From: Micromonospora sp. FIMYZ51
GTDB lineage: Bacteria; Actinomycetota; Actinomycetes; Mycobacteriales; Micromonosporaceae
Direction of reading: 5' to 3'
Assembly (NCBI RefSeq): GCF_038246755.1
Contig: NZ_CP134706.1
Location: forward strand, 2,046,001-2,110,000
DNA length: 64,000 nucleotides
Both the position numbers and the translations under genes were made by a program. The number at the start of each line of letters is the position of its first letter. Position 1 is the stretch's first letter. Below the pieces are notes generated by a model, which made no database searches, was not told the origin of the DNA, and saw nothing but the letters and a program-made list of their open reading frames with translations. This document shows, in pieces, positions 42,192 to 50,015 of the stretch.

Positions 42192-43084
42192 GTTCTGACG
42201 TTCTGGAGAAGCGCTACCGCATGCTGCTGCGGGCCTATCCGGCCGGCTACCGCCGCGAACGTGCCGACGAACTGATCGACACGTTGATCGGCGACGAACC
42301 GACCACCCGCCGCTGGCCCAGCGTCCGGCAGGCGGCCTCGCTGATCCGGGGCGCCCTACGGGTGCACGGTGGCAGCACCGCGGCTCGACCCACCGCCGTG
42401 CTGCTCTGGCAGGGCATCCACCTGGGCGCCATGGCGGTGCTGGCGCTGGGTGTGCTCATCGGCCTGGACGACCTCGTCGAGGCGTTCCAGTTCGGCGGAT
42501 TCTTGGACCCCCTGGCCGTCCTGCGGGATCAGGGCATCCAGCCGGTCATGGTGAGCGCGGCGCTGGTGGCGCTCGTCGCGGGCCGCGCCCGCGCCGCTGC
42601 CGTCCTGGTGGTGGCTGCGGCGGTGGTGCCGACCGTAATCTCTCCGTACCTGTTCCTCAACGGCCTGCCGCAGTGGTGGGCACCGGTCGTCGCCACGCCC
42701 TTGATCGTGGTGGGCCTGCGGCGTCCGGCGGACGTGCCGCCGGCACCCCGGGCCAACGCCGTTCTGGTCACCGCCGGCATACTCGCCCTGCATCTGATCC
42801 CTGCGGACGGCTTCCGCCACGCCGACATCAGCTCGCAGATCGTTGCCGCCACCATGGTGATCGCCGCGGCAGCCGCCTTCCTGTGGGTGGCCACGGCCGA
42901 CCAGCGACTGCTGATCGCCGTCGCTCCCACCTTCCTGCTGGGCACGCTCTACCAACTGGGCAACGCCGGGCCGACGGGGGAACTGCTGTACCGGCCCGAC
43001 GCCCTGCCGTCCCTGGTCGTCGCGATCCTCATGGCCGCCACCGCGGTCGTCTCGACCCGGCTGCGGCAGCGCACCCGCGCCTGA
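42188..43084 (+). CDS. integral membrane protein co-transcribed with PadR
   Basis: 298 residues. A cytosolic start (LEKRYRMLLRAYPAGYRRERADELIDTLI, the signature of many PadR-linked membrane proteins) is followed by about seven membrane helices from residue 75 on. No transport motif is visible. Function unknown; the linkage to PadR suggests envelope-stress or drug response. A strong hairpin follows the stop. Confidence 0.72.
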   Translation: MSSDVLEKRYRMLLRAYPAGYRRERADELIDTLIGDEPTTRRWPSVRQAASLIRGALRVHGGSTAARPTAVLLWQGIHLGAMAVLALGVLIGLDDLVEAFQFGGFLDPLAVLRDQGIQPVMVSAALVALVAGRARAAAVLVVAAAVVPTVISPYLFLNGLPQWWAPVVATPLIVVGLRRPADVPPAPRANAVLVTAGILALHLIPADGFRHADISSQIVAATMVIAAAAAFLWVATADQRLLIAVAPTFLLGTLYQLGNAGPTGELLYRPDALPSLVVAILMAATAVVSTRLRQRTRA

Positions 43085-43094
43085 CCAACCGGTG

Positions 43095-43120
43095 GGCGGT
43101 CCGGCCACGGCCGGACCGCC
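43095..43120. terminator. hairpin terminator after the PadR operon
   Basis: Perfect stem GGCGGTCCGGCC (43095-43106) / GGCCGGACCGCC (43109-43120) with a two-base loop, 10 bp after the stop at 43084. Confidence 0.65.
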
Positions 43121-43218
43121 CCGGCAGGACTCGGTGCCAGCCTGTCGCCGGGTCTGCCGCGCACCCCGGGTCGCCGTCGTCGGGTCGTACGACGAGGGTC
43201 TTTCGTCTGGCTACGCCG

Positions 43219-43863
43219 CTAGGACGAGCAGCGTGCGCGCATGATGGGCACGCCGGGACCGGTCAGCTCGTCGTGGTAGACGTGGCGGCCCGCCATGGCC
43301 ATGGTGAGCGCGAGCGTTGTGCCGCTTACCAGCGGGCCCGTGCCGGTCGCGAAGGGCCCGTCGGTGGCTTCCAGGCGTAGTCCCTTGGTGGCGCTGCGGC
43401 TGGCGACGGTGAAGTCCCGGCTGGCGTAGAAGCGGGCGACCTCGGTGACGGCTGGCACCGGCGGTGTGTGCGGCAGTCCGAGCGGCCGGCGGATGTCCTG
43501 TCCGTGCACGATGACCTCGCCCAGCCAGGCGGCGGTATGCCCGGTCGCTGCCGTGGTGCTGGTGATGACGCGACGGAATCGTTCGAGGGTTTCGGCGGGT
43601 GTCGCACCACGCTGCTCGGCCAGCCGGCGCTGGTTGTGCAGATCGGAGTCGAAGCGTGCGCCCAGGATGCTGGTCAGCCAGCGCACTGTTCCGGTGCTCG
43701 CCGCCGCGGTCAGGTGGGCGACGACCTCTTCAATTGTCCAGTTTCCACACAGTGAGGGCTGCGCCCAGTTGGCGTCGCGGAGTTCGGCGAGGTCGTCGGC
43801 GAGGGCGGCGCGCTCGGCGTGAGTGGCGGACCACAGGGCATCCCGTGCGGTGGTCTCGGCCAA
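43219..43863 (-). CDS. maleylpyruvate-isomerase-family (mycothiol-dependent DinB-like) protein
   Basis: About 214 residues from a TTG at 43863 with GGAG upstream (an ATG at 43923 would add a leader unlike the family). The N-terminal MDMPI/DinB-like bundle has ERAALADDLAELRDANWAQPSLCGNWTIEEVVAHLTAAA, where the W-x-V/I-x-x-V-x-A-H-L motif supplies a metal-binding His. Further metal ligands are expected in WLGEVIVHGQDI (His). The C-terminal part resembles MDMPI_C. Probably a mycothiol-linked S-transferase or isomerase; the substrate is unknown. Confidence 0.75.
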   Translation of the reverse strand: MAETTARDALWSATHAERAALADDLAELRDANWAQPSLCGNWTIEEVVAHLTAAASTGTVRWLTSILGARFDSDLHNQRRLAEQRGATPAETLERFRRVITSTTAATGHTAAWLGEVIVHGQDIRRPLGLPHTPPVPAVTEVARFYASRDFTVASRSATKGLRLEATDGPFATGTGPLVSGTTLALTMAMAGRHVYHDELTGPGVPIMRARCSS

Positions 43864-44054
43864 GGGAACTCCAGTAGCTGGGTGGCTTTGTGGGGGAGGG
43901 CCTGACGCATGCGCCAGTGTCATCGGTGGAAGCGTACTCGTCTTCGGATCACGCCGAGAGCCTCGCCGCCGCTACGTCCCAACCCAGGGTTGACATTGTC
44001 GCATGCTATGACTCATTGTTTTGATACAAAGCTTGCGACATTTGGAGGTGGGGC

Positions 44055-44831
44055 ATGCGACAGGCAGATCACCCGGAGGTCAGGCGGTGGCTGGCCCGGC
44101 ACGGCCTGGCCGACATCGAGCCGACCTCGTTGCTCGCGACGCGGCTGGCGGTGCGGCGGCGCGCCAGGCTCGCCGACAGCCTCCTGCTGGCCGGGTTCCT
44201 GATCGGCGCGGCACTCACGCACGCGTTGCGACTCACCTACGCCAGGTCCTCCTGGCTGCCACTGCTGGCGCTGACCGGGCTGGTGGTCGGGTTGCTGGTG
44301 GCGCAGTGGCTGCTCGGCTGGTGGGTGCGGCGCGTCGACAAGCGGGCCGGCGCGCACCTGTCCCGACGGGTCGCCCATCCGGTCAAGCTCGGCTGGCCGG
44401 CGGTGCTGGGTCGGCCGTACGCGATCTTCACCGCCGCCGCCTTCACCAGCGCCGTGCTGCTCGCCGTGAGCGTGCTGCCGGTTTCGGATTCCGGCTTGCG
44501 GTACGGGGCGATCGTCGTGCTGATCGGCCTCGCCGGCACCGGTGCCGGCACCATCATGCAGCTGCGCCAGGTGCTGGCGAGCCCGGCCGTGGCGGAGGAC
44601 GAAGCGTCGCTCACCGCCGATGTCATCATGCGGGTCGAGGACGCCCGCGCCCTCGTCACACCCAGCCTGGTGTGGTCGCTGCCGGCGATTTTCCTGTACG
44701 GGGAGTCGCTCGGCTGGTGGAACGCGGTCTCGCTGGTGCTCGTGGTGGCGGGCGCGCTCGCGCTCAGCCTGATCCAGATCCGGGGCGCCGGTGCCGGGAC
44801 GGCCGCCCGGCGAGCGATGGCGACCCGATGA
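44055..44831 (+). CDS. integral membrane protein upstream of a GntR regulator
   Basis: 258 residues from ATG 44055 (GGAGGTGGGGC upstream). About six membrane helices in three pairs separated by a cytosolic stretch (VRRVDKRAGAHLSRRVAHPVKLGW). No known family motif. The stop overlaps the start of the GntR gene (ATGA), so the two are coupled; GntR/YtrA-like regulators usually accompany transport proteins. Confidence 0.7.
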   Translation: MRQADHPEVRRWLARHGLADIEPTSLLATRLAVRRRARLADSLLLAGFLIGAALTHALRLTYARSSWLPLLALTGLVVGLLVAQWLLGWWVRRVDKRAGAHLSRRVAHPVKLGWPAVLGRPYAIFTAAAFTSAVLLAVSVLPVSDSGLRYGAIVVLIGLAGTGAGTIMQLRQVLASPAVAEDEASLTADVIMRVEDARALVTPSLVWSLPAIFLYGESLGWWNAVSLVLVVAGALALSLIQIRGAGAGTAARRAMATR

Positions 44832-45193
44832 TCGTCATCGACGGGGCCTCGCCAACGCCGCCGTACGAGCAGCTCCGGGCCCAGCTCGCGAGGCAGATCC
44901 AGGACCGCTCGCTCGCCGTAGGCACCAGACTGCCGACGATCCGCCGGCTCGCGGCCGACCTCGGCCTCGCCGTGAACACCGTCGGTCGGGCGTACCGGGA
45001 ACTGGAGGAGGCCGGGCTGATCGAGACCCGCGGGCGGGCCGGCTCGTTCGTCTCGGCCGCCGGCGAGCAGGCCCTCGAACAGGCCCGCCGGGCCGCCCGC
45101 GACTACGCAGCCGTCATCACCAGCATCGGCATCGAACCGGCCGAGGCGATTCGGATCGTCGAGGCGGCACTGGCAAATGCTTCGACACCATGA
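44828..45193 (+). CDS. GntR-family (YtrA-like) regulator
   Basis: 121 residues. The winged HTH (PPYEQLRAQLARQIQDRSLAVGTRLPTIRRLAADLGLAVNTVGRAYRELEEAGLIETRGRAGSFV) is the classical GntR_N domain; the short C-terminal helix pair without an effector domain defines the YtrA-like group. Expected to repress the adjacent membrane gene. Its 3' end overlaps the convergent XRE/MmyB-like gene by 77 bp. Confidence 0.87.
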   Translation: MIVIDGASPTPPYEQLRAQLARQIQDRSLAVGTRLPTIRRLAADLGLAVNTVGRAYRELEEAGLIETRGRAGSFVSAAGEQALEQARRAARDYAAVITSIGIEPAEAIRIVEAALANASTP

Positions 45194-45833
45194 CCGGGTT
45201 CGGCGCCTGGCCCGACGGCCAACGTCTGGTCCGGTCGTCGCCGCCGGGATAGCCCCGAAGCTCCTCGTGTAGTTCGGACAGCCGCGGGTCGTTGGTTGTC
45301 GCGGCCTGTTGGCGCAGCCGGTGCAGCAGGTGGGCGCGCCACTCGGGCAGGTTGAGGATTCGCGGCGCCATGCCGTCGGGGTGCAGGCTGAGCCGCAGCA
45401 CGTTGACCGGCGGGGTGAGCAGGCGGGGCGCGGCACCGGCGGTGAGCAGGGCGACGGCAGGGTTGGCCTCGACGAGACGCCAGTGCTTGTCGATCAGCAC
45501 TGCGGGATACGGGCGGTGTCCGTCGAGGATCTGCCGTACGGCGGCACGTACCGGAGCCAGTTCCGGGTCGCTCAGCTCGTGGCTGGGGTAGGCGGGCGCG
45601 TAGCCGGCGGCGAGCAGCATCGTGTTGCGCTCCACCAGCGGAATGTCGAGCTGTTCCGCCAGTCGCAGGATCAGTTCCGGGCTCGGCCGAGATCGGCCGG
45701 TCTCCACGAAGCTCAGATGCCGGGCCGACACCCCCGCCTCGATCGACAGGTCGAGCTGACTGATTCCGCGAGTTCGGCGCCAGTCGCGCAGCAGCTCTCC
45801 GACCGGTCGCGCCGCCCTGGTCATAGTCGTCAC
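45117..45833 (-). CDS. MmyB-like XRE regulator, C-terminus apparently truncated
   Basis: 238 residues. HTH at about 10-65 (LLRDWRRTRGISQLDLSIEAGVSARHLSFVETGRSRPSPELILRLAEQL), followed by the MmyB-type ligand domain (ERNTMLLAAGYAP, YPAVLIDKHWRLVEANPAVALL, NVLRLSLHPDGMAPRILNLPEWRAHLLHRLRQQ). After ELRGYPGG the family-typical VPLRLR...LSFFSTV...ELAIESF is missing and is replaced by an Arg/Pro-rich tail antisense to the GntR gene. The last 60 or so residues of the domain seem lost. Divergent from the DUF1330 gene. Confidence 0.75.
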   Translation of the reverse strand: MTTMTRAARPVGELLRDWRRTRGISQLDLSIEAGVSARHLSFVETGRSRPSPELILRLAEQLDIPLVERNTMLLAAGYAPAYPSHELSDPELAPVRAAVRQILDGHRPYPAVLIDKHWRLVEANPAVALLTAGAAPRLLTPPVNVLRLSLHPDGMAPRILNLPEWRAHLLHRLRQQAATTNDPRLSELHEELRGYPGGDDRTRRWPSGQAPNPVMVSKHLPVPPRRSESPRPVRCRCW

Positions 45834-45989
45834 GCCGCCGACCCTAATTGCCGCGTTGGCGTACCGATCATTACCTGCGAGGTAATCGACAGCCCGTCAA
45901 GGCGGCGGAGATCATCTCTGTCAGCTGCGGCGACAGCCCTCGCCCTGGCAATGACGAGATCCCCGGGTGGCTGACGAACGGAGAAACCC

Positions 45990-46343
45990 ATGACTGCGTA
46001 CGCGCTTGCGCACCTGCGCCGGGCACCCATCCACGCCGACGTGCTTGAGTACCTGGAGCGCATCGAGGGCACCCTTGCTCCGTTCGGTGGGCGGTTCATC
46101 GTCCACGGTGGCACCCTCGACGTACTTGAAGGCGACTGGCCGGGCGACTTGGTGATCATCGAGTTTCCGGACCTGGCCAAGGCCCGCTCCTGGTACGACT
46201 CCAGCACCTACCAGGAGATCAAGCCCCTGCGGACCAGGCACCTCGCCGGTGAGGTGATTCTTGTCGAAGGTGTTGCGCCCGACCACGACTCAGCGCAGAT
46301 GGCTGCCGAACTCCGTCGGGCCAGTGATTCGGTGGCGTCGTGA
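45990..46343 (+). CDS. DUF1330-family protein
   Basis: 117 residues, ferredoxin-like alpha/beta fold of the DUF1330 family: HLRRAPIHADVLEYLERIEGTLAPFGGRFIVHGG, then LEGDWPGDLVIIEFPDLAKARSWYDSSTYQEIKPLR. The PFGGRFIVHGG and W-Y-x-S-x-x-Y-x-x-I motifs are diagnostic. Biochemical role unknown. Divergent from the MmyB-like regulator, which probably controls it. Confidence 0.82.
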   Translation: MTAYALAHLRRAPIHADVLEYLERIEGTLAPFGGRFIVHGGTLDVLEGDWPGDLVIIEFPDLAKARSWYDSSTYQEIKPLRTRHLAGEVILVEGVAPDHDSAQMAAELRRASDSVAS

Positions 46344-46401
46344 AGTAGCACGTTGCCGGCGGGGGCCGCGCGGCACCGCCGCTTCTGGCAGGATCCGTCG
46401 G

Positions 46402-46923
46402 ATGCGCAGATTGATGGCGTGCTTTCTCGTGCTGGCCGTTGCTGGCTGCGGTGGCGGTGCGGTGACCGAGACGGGGGCCACCGAACAGTTCACCCAGGGC
46501 GGCGTCAGCATGGAGCCGACGGTCAGGGCCGGCCAGGTTGTCACCGCACGGACAGTCAGCGGCAGCTATCAGCCCCGGCGCGGTGATGTCGTCCTGTTCC
46601 GTGCCCCGGGCGGTCTCTGGGGTGAGCGTAAGGTGCCGTTGCTCAGCCGCGTGGTCGCGGTCGGCGGCGAAACCATCGCCTGCTGCGATGCCTCGGGCAA
46701 GGTGACCGTCGACGGTGAGCCGCTGGCCGAACCGTACGTGGCTGAGGATGCCTCGCTTGACGAGCCGCCGAATCCGAACTACTGCGGGCCGCGCCGGTTC
46801 GCTGCGGTCACCGTGCCGGCCGACTCCGTCTTCGTCATGGGCGACAGCCGCGCTCGGTCGAACGACTCCCGGTGTGCCGGGCCGGTGCCGGTGTCGTCGG
46901 TCTTCGCCGTGATGGTCGACTGA
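46402..46923 (+). CDS. signal-peptidase-I-like (S26) lipoprotein, catalytic Lys not seen
   Basis: 173 residues from ATG 46402. The first 16 residues MRRLMACFLVLAVAGC form a lipoprotein signal with lipobox AVAGC, unusual for S26 peptidases. The catalytic Ser motif SMEPT is present (GVSMEPTVRAGQVV), followed by RRGDVVLFRAP and the C-terminal FVMGDSRARSNDSR. Where active enzymes have V-K-R-V-x-G-x-x-G-D, this protein has LLSRVVAVGGE, with Ser in the Lys position. It may be an inactive homologue or use another base. The CC pair after VGGETIA could form a disulfide or bind metal. Confidence 0.72.
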   Translation: MRRLMACFLVLAVAGCGGGAVTETGATEQFTQGGVSMEPTVRAGQVVTARTVSGSYQPRRGDVVLFRAPGGLWGERKVPLLSRVVAVGGETIACCDASGKVTVDGEPLAEPYVAEDASLDEPPNPNYCGPRRFAAVTVPADSVFVMGDSRARSNDSRCAGPVPVSSVFAVMVD

Positions 46924-46934
46924 CCAGAGGCGCA

Positions 46935-47290
46935 TGCGATGTGGTCGAGCCGGTGGGCCAGCGCGCTGGTCGGCACGGTTTTCCGGCGCTGCGGTTGCCG
47001 CTGCGAATCGGCGAGGATGGCGACGGCCGCCTCGACCGCGTCCAGGGTTTCCCGGTCGCGCTGCAACATGGGCATGGCTGTGGTCGATCGTGCGCAGTGC
47101 CGCGTCGATCTCTCCCCGGTTGATGGCTCGCATGATGTCGCCGCTTGCCGCGTAGCCGTGACCCGCGATCAGCGCGAGGTAGGCGCTCAGCGCCCTGGCG
47201 TGCCGCGGTGAACCGGCGGTAGCCGGTCCGGACTGAGCCCGGCGACCAGCGCCACAGCGGACGTACGCGCGTCCTGACCACCGTCGTCGG
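46935..47290 (-). pseudogene. frameshifted MerR-type regulator remnant
   Basis: Three minus-strand phases carry consecutive pieces. The first has GSVRTGYRRFTAA (MerR recognition-wing pattern). The second has ALSAYLALIAGHGYAASGDIMRAINRGEIDAALRTIDHSHA. The third has QRDRETLDAVEAAVAILAD (C-terminal coiled coil, H-A-x-L-x-x-x-R-x-x-L-D-x-x-E). Together they read as a decayed MerR-family protein with at least two frameshifts. No intact gene remains in this 375-bp gap. Confidence 0.5.
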
Positions 47291-47299
47291 GACGCCCGT

Positions 47300-48031
47300 T
47301 CAGTGCGCTCGCACTTCGGCGAGCCGCTTGACCGCGTAGTCGTCGCCCCAGCAGACGGCGGCCTCCCACGCGGCCGACGCCTGCGCGGCGAGGTCGTACG
47401 CGCCGTCGTCGAGACCGGCGGCGTTGTCCGGCAGCACCAGGTCGAGGTCGGGGACGTCGACGTGCGACTCGTCCCAGTCGATAAGCGCGACCTGGTGCGC
47501 CGTCATGCGGATGTTGCCCGGATTCGGGTCGCCGTGCACGACACAGGTCTCGCGTCCGGCCAGTCGCGCCCACGCTGCCCGGCATCGCGCGACGCCCTCC
47601 GGGGGCATCGCGCCCAGGTCGATCTTCGTCCCGGTCTCGGCGTGCAGGAGGTCGGTCGACGATCGCCACCCCGGGCGCTGCGGCCAGCCCCGCGTCAACC
47701 GATGCAGCTCGCGGAGCGTGGCGGCCACCCGACGCCAGTCGGCGGGCGTCTCGGGCGGTCCGCCGTCCAGATAGGTCATCACCACCAGACCATCGGCGAA
47801 GAGCCGGCCGTCCACGGTAGGGATCGGCACCGGCACGGTCAGACCTGCACGGTCGAGGTAGCCCAGAAGATCGGTCTCCCAGGCGAGATCAGCGTCGCTC
47901 CGGACACCGAGACGACCGACGGCACGCTGCCCGTTGACCCGTACGCTCCACACGTCGTTTGCGACGCCGCCAGCGAGCCGTTCGACGCGAGCGGCGTCGT
48001 CTCCCCAATACCGAAGTGCCTCCCACCCCAT
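47300..48031 (-). CDS. aminoglycoside phosphotransferase (APH)-family kinase
   Basis: 243 residues with the APH fold: nucleotide loop region ERLAGGVANDVWSVRVNGQRAVGRLG, hinge MTYLDGG, catalytic loop VVHGDPNPGNIR (Brenner H-x-D-x-x-x-x-N) and metal-binding IDWDES in place of DFG. This family covers antibiotic kinases as well as choline, fructosamine and other small-molecule kinases, so resistance is not implied. Monocistronic. Confidence 0.82.
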   Translation of the reverse strand: MGWEALRYWGDDAARVERLAGGVANDVWSVRVNGQRAVGRLGVRSDADLAWETDLLGYLDRAGLTVPVPIPTVDGRLFADGLVVMTYLDGGPPETPADWRRVAATLRELHRLTRGWPQRPGWRSSTDLLHAETGTKIDLGAMPPEGVARCRAAWARLAGRETCVVHGDPNPGNIRMTAHQVALIDWDESHVDVPDLDLVLPDNAAGLDDGAYDLAAQASAAWEAAVCWGDDYAVKRLAEVRAH

Positions 48032-48165
48032 TGACCAGATCTTACGGAGCTCCGGGGCACGATGCCGGCGATGCTCGCGGCAGTCTGGCCATCGAGATCA
48101 GTCGTACTGATCTCGGGCATGAGCAGCGCGGTTCTGCTCCCCGGTGACGGCATAGGATCAGCGAC

Positions 48166-48360
48166 GTGCCCTCCTCCCTCGACACCCTGCCGAAGATCGG
48201 TGCGCCAGCGACGCGAGCGCTGCACAACGCCGGCTATTCGACGCTGCGCGACCTGGTGGGGGTACCCCGCGCCGAGTTGGCCAAGCTGCACGGCATGGGC
48301 CCGAAAGCGCTGGGCATCATTCAGAGTGCGCTGGAGCAGCACGATCTGAGCCTGGGATAG
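48166..48360 (+). CDS. small helix-hairpin-helix protein
   Basis: 64 residues from GTG 48166. SLDTLPKIGAPATRALHNAGYSTLRDLVGVPRAELAKLHGMGPKALGIIQSALEQ is a complete pair of HhH motifs (L-P-x-I-G-x-x-x-x-x-A-L and L-x-x-L-H-G-x-G-P-K-A-x), as in the C-terminal domain of RNA polymerase alpha and small DNA-binding proteins. Likely binds DNA without sequence specificity. Convergent with and overlapping the WYL regulator by 44 bp. Confidence 0.72.
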   Translation: MPSSLDTLPKIGAPATRALHNAGYSTLRDLVGVPRAELAKLHGMGPKALGIIQSALEQHDLSLG

Positions 48361-49381
48361 GGCTTCCGCCTGGAGCATCGGGCAGGTGGGCGGTCCGGGC
48401 GAAGCGGCGGGCCAGGTGGCCGAAGGCGTCGGTGAGCTCGGCGGGACCGACGACGTCGATCTCGGTGTCGAAGCGGGCGAAGGCGGCGGCGAGGCTGGGC
48501 CAGGACCAGGAGCCGAGCGTGAGCCGGCAGCGGTACGGGCCGAGGTCCTCGACGATCCCGTCGCGGGTGTAGCGGGCGACGGTGGCGGCCGGCAGGTCGA
48601 GGATCGCGGTGCCCTGGCAGGGCCAGCCGGTGGTGCCGTCGTCGGCACCACGGAACCTGCCGGTGACGAAGGTGGCCACCTCGCCGCCGGGTAGCTGCCT
48701 GGGCGTGAAGCGGGGTCCGTTGGGGACGCGCAGGTTGATTCGGTCGACGCGGAAGGTGCGCCAGTCCGCCCGGTCGAGGTCCCACGCGACGAGGTACCAG
48801 CGTCCGTCCCAGGTGATGACGTGGTGCGGCTCGACGCGGCGCGGAGGTTTGTCGACGGTCTCGGCACCGTAGTCGAAGCGTACGATCTCGTGGGCTTGCA
48901 CGGCGGAGCCGAGCGCCAGGAGCGTGTCGTTGTCGATCGGGGCGGCCGGTCGGATGGCGGGCCGTTCGACGGCCGTGATCTGGAGGGCGTTGACGCGGTG
49001 CCGGAGTCGGGACGGCATGACCTGTCGGATGGTGGTCAACGCCCGGGCCGCCGCTTCGCCGGTGCTGTCGCCAAGTGTGGTGGTGGCGATCTGGAGCGCG
49101 ATGGTGAGTGCGACGGCCTGCTCGTCGTCGAAGAGCAGGGGCGGTAGTTCGGTGCCGGCGCGGAGCCGGTAGCCGCCGTAGGGGCCCTTGCCGGCGGCGA
49201 TGGGGTAGCCCAGCTCGCGGAGCCGGTCGACGTCGCGGCGCACGGTCCGCAGGCTGATGTCGAGCCGCTCGGCCAGCAGCGTGCCCGGCCAGTCGCGGCG
49301 CGTCTGGAGCAGCGACAACAGCGCCAGCAGTCGAGCAGAGGTCTTCGGCACGGGTTCGAACCTAAGCGTAGTAGGTGCCAC
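48317..49381 (-). CDS. WYL-domain transcriptional regulator (YafY-like)
   Basis: 354 residues (ATG 49381; a GTG at 49351 just before PKTSARLLALLSLLQ is an alternative). HTH_11 domain: RLLALLSLLQTRRDWPGTLLAERLDISLRTVRRDVDRLRELGYPIAAGKGPYGGYRL. WYL domain: IVRFDYGAETVDKPPRRVEPHHVITWDGRWYLVAWDLDRADWRTFRVDRI, followed by the WCX C-terminal part. WYL regulators sense oligonucleotides or metabolites. Divergent to the VOC gene at 49459, which it probably controls. Confidence 0.87.
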   Translation of the reverse strand: MAPTTLRFEPVPKTSARLLALLSLLQTRRDWPGTLLAERLDISLRTVRRDVDRLRELGYPIAAGKGPYGGYRLRAGTELPPLLFDDEQAVALTIALQIATTTLGDSTGEAAARALTTIRQVMPSRLRHRVNALQITAVERPAIRPAAPIDNDTLLALGSAVQAHEIVRFDYGAETVDKPPRRVEPHHVITWDGRWYLVAWDLDRADWRTFRVDRINLRVPNGPRFTPRQLPGGEVATFVTGRFRGADDGTTGWPCQGTAILDLPAATVARYTRDGIVEDLGPYRCRLTLGSWSWPSLAAAFARFDTEIDVVGPAELTDAFGHLARRFARTAHLPDAPGGSPIPGSDRAAPAHSE

Positions 49382-49458
49382 AACCTGTCACCTACGTCGT
49401 CGAATCTTGGGGACGACGCCGGTCGGACGCTCCGACCGCGATTCTCACCAGGAGTCTC

Positions 49459-49926
49459 ATGAGCATCACCACTACCGCCCACCTGAACTTCCGGGGCAAC
49501 GCCCGGGAGGCGCTGGAGTTCTACCACTCGGTGTTCGGCGGCGAGGTCACGGTCATCACCTACGGCGATTTCGGCATGCCGAAGGAACTGCCCGACGCCA
49601 ACAAGGTCGTGTGGGGCCAGGTCGCGGCCGACGACGGCTTCCGCGTCATGGCCTACGACGTGCCCAGCCAGGCCGGCGCCGGCAGCGCGCCGGTGCCCGC
49701 CACCCGGCGCGAGCACGGCATGACACTGACCGGCGAGCCGTTCTTCCTGTCCGTACGCGGCGAGAGCGTCGAAGAGGTCGGCGCGCTGTGGGAGAAGCTG
49801 GCCGTCGGTGCCACCGTCGTCGAGGCGTACGGCCCGGCGCAGTGGGCGCCGGCGTTCGGCATGCTTACCGACCGCTTCGGCATCACCTGGATCCTCGACG
49901 TCGCCACCCGGTACGCCGACGCCTGA
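49459..49926 (+). CDS. VOC-family (PhnB-like) protein
   Basis: 155 residues from ATG 49459 (AGGAGT upstream). Features of the PhnB subgroup: AHLNFRGNAREALEFYHSVFGGEVTVITYGDFGMP, FFLSVRGESVEEVGALWEKLA and the C-terminal PAFGMLTDRFGITWILDV. Metal-binding His/Glu positions of active glyoxalases are only partly present, as usual in this subgroup. Often co-located with YafY-like regulators; the activity is unknown. Confidence 0.85.
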   Translation: MSITTTAHLNFRGNAREALEFYHSVFGGEVTVITYGDFGMPKELPDANKVVWGQVAADDGFRVMAYDVPSQAGAGSAPVPATRREHGMTLTGEPFFLSVRGESVEEVGALWEKLAVGATVVEAYGPAQWAPAFGMLTDRFGITWILDVATRYADA

Positions 49927-50015
49927 TCCGCAAAAAGGAGTCGCGGGGTGGTGAACCGTGGCCGGTGGCGGGCCGTGGTACCCGCAACCAGCCACGGATG
50001 CCGAGGAGCACGTTC

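Noticed and set aside
47300..48031. Calling the APH-fold kinase an antibiotic resistance gene
   Set aside because: The fold is shared by many metabolite kinases and nothing in the sequence or context points to aminoglycosides or macrolides.
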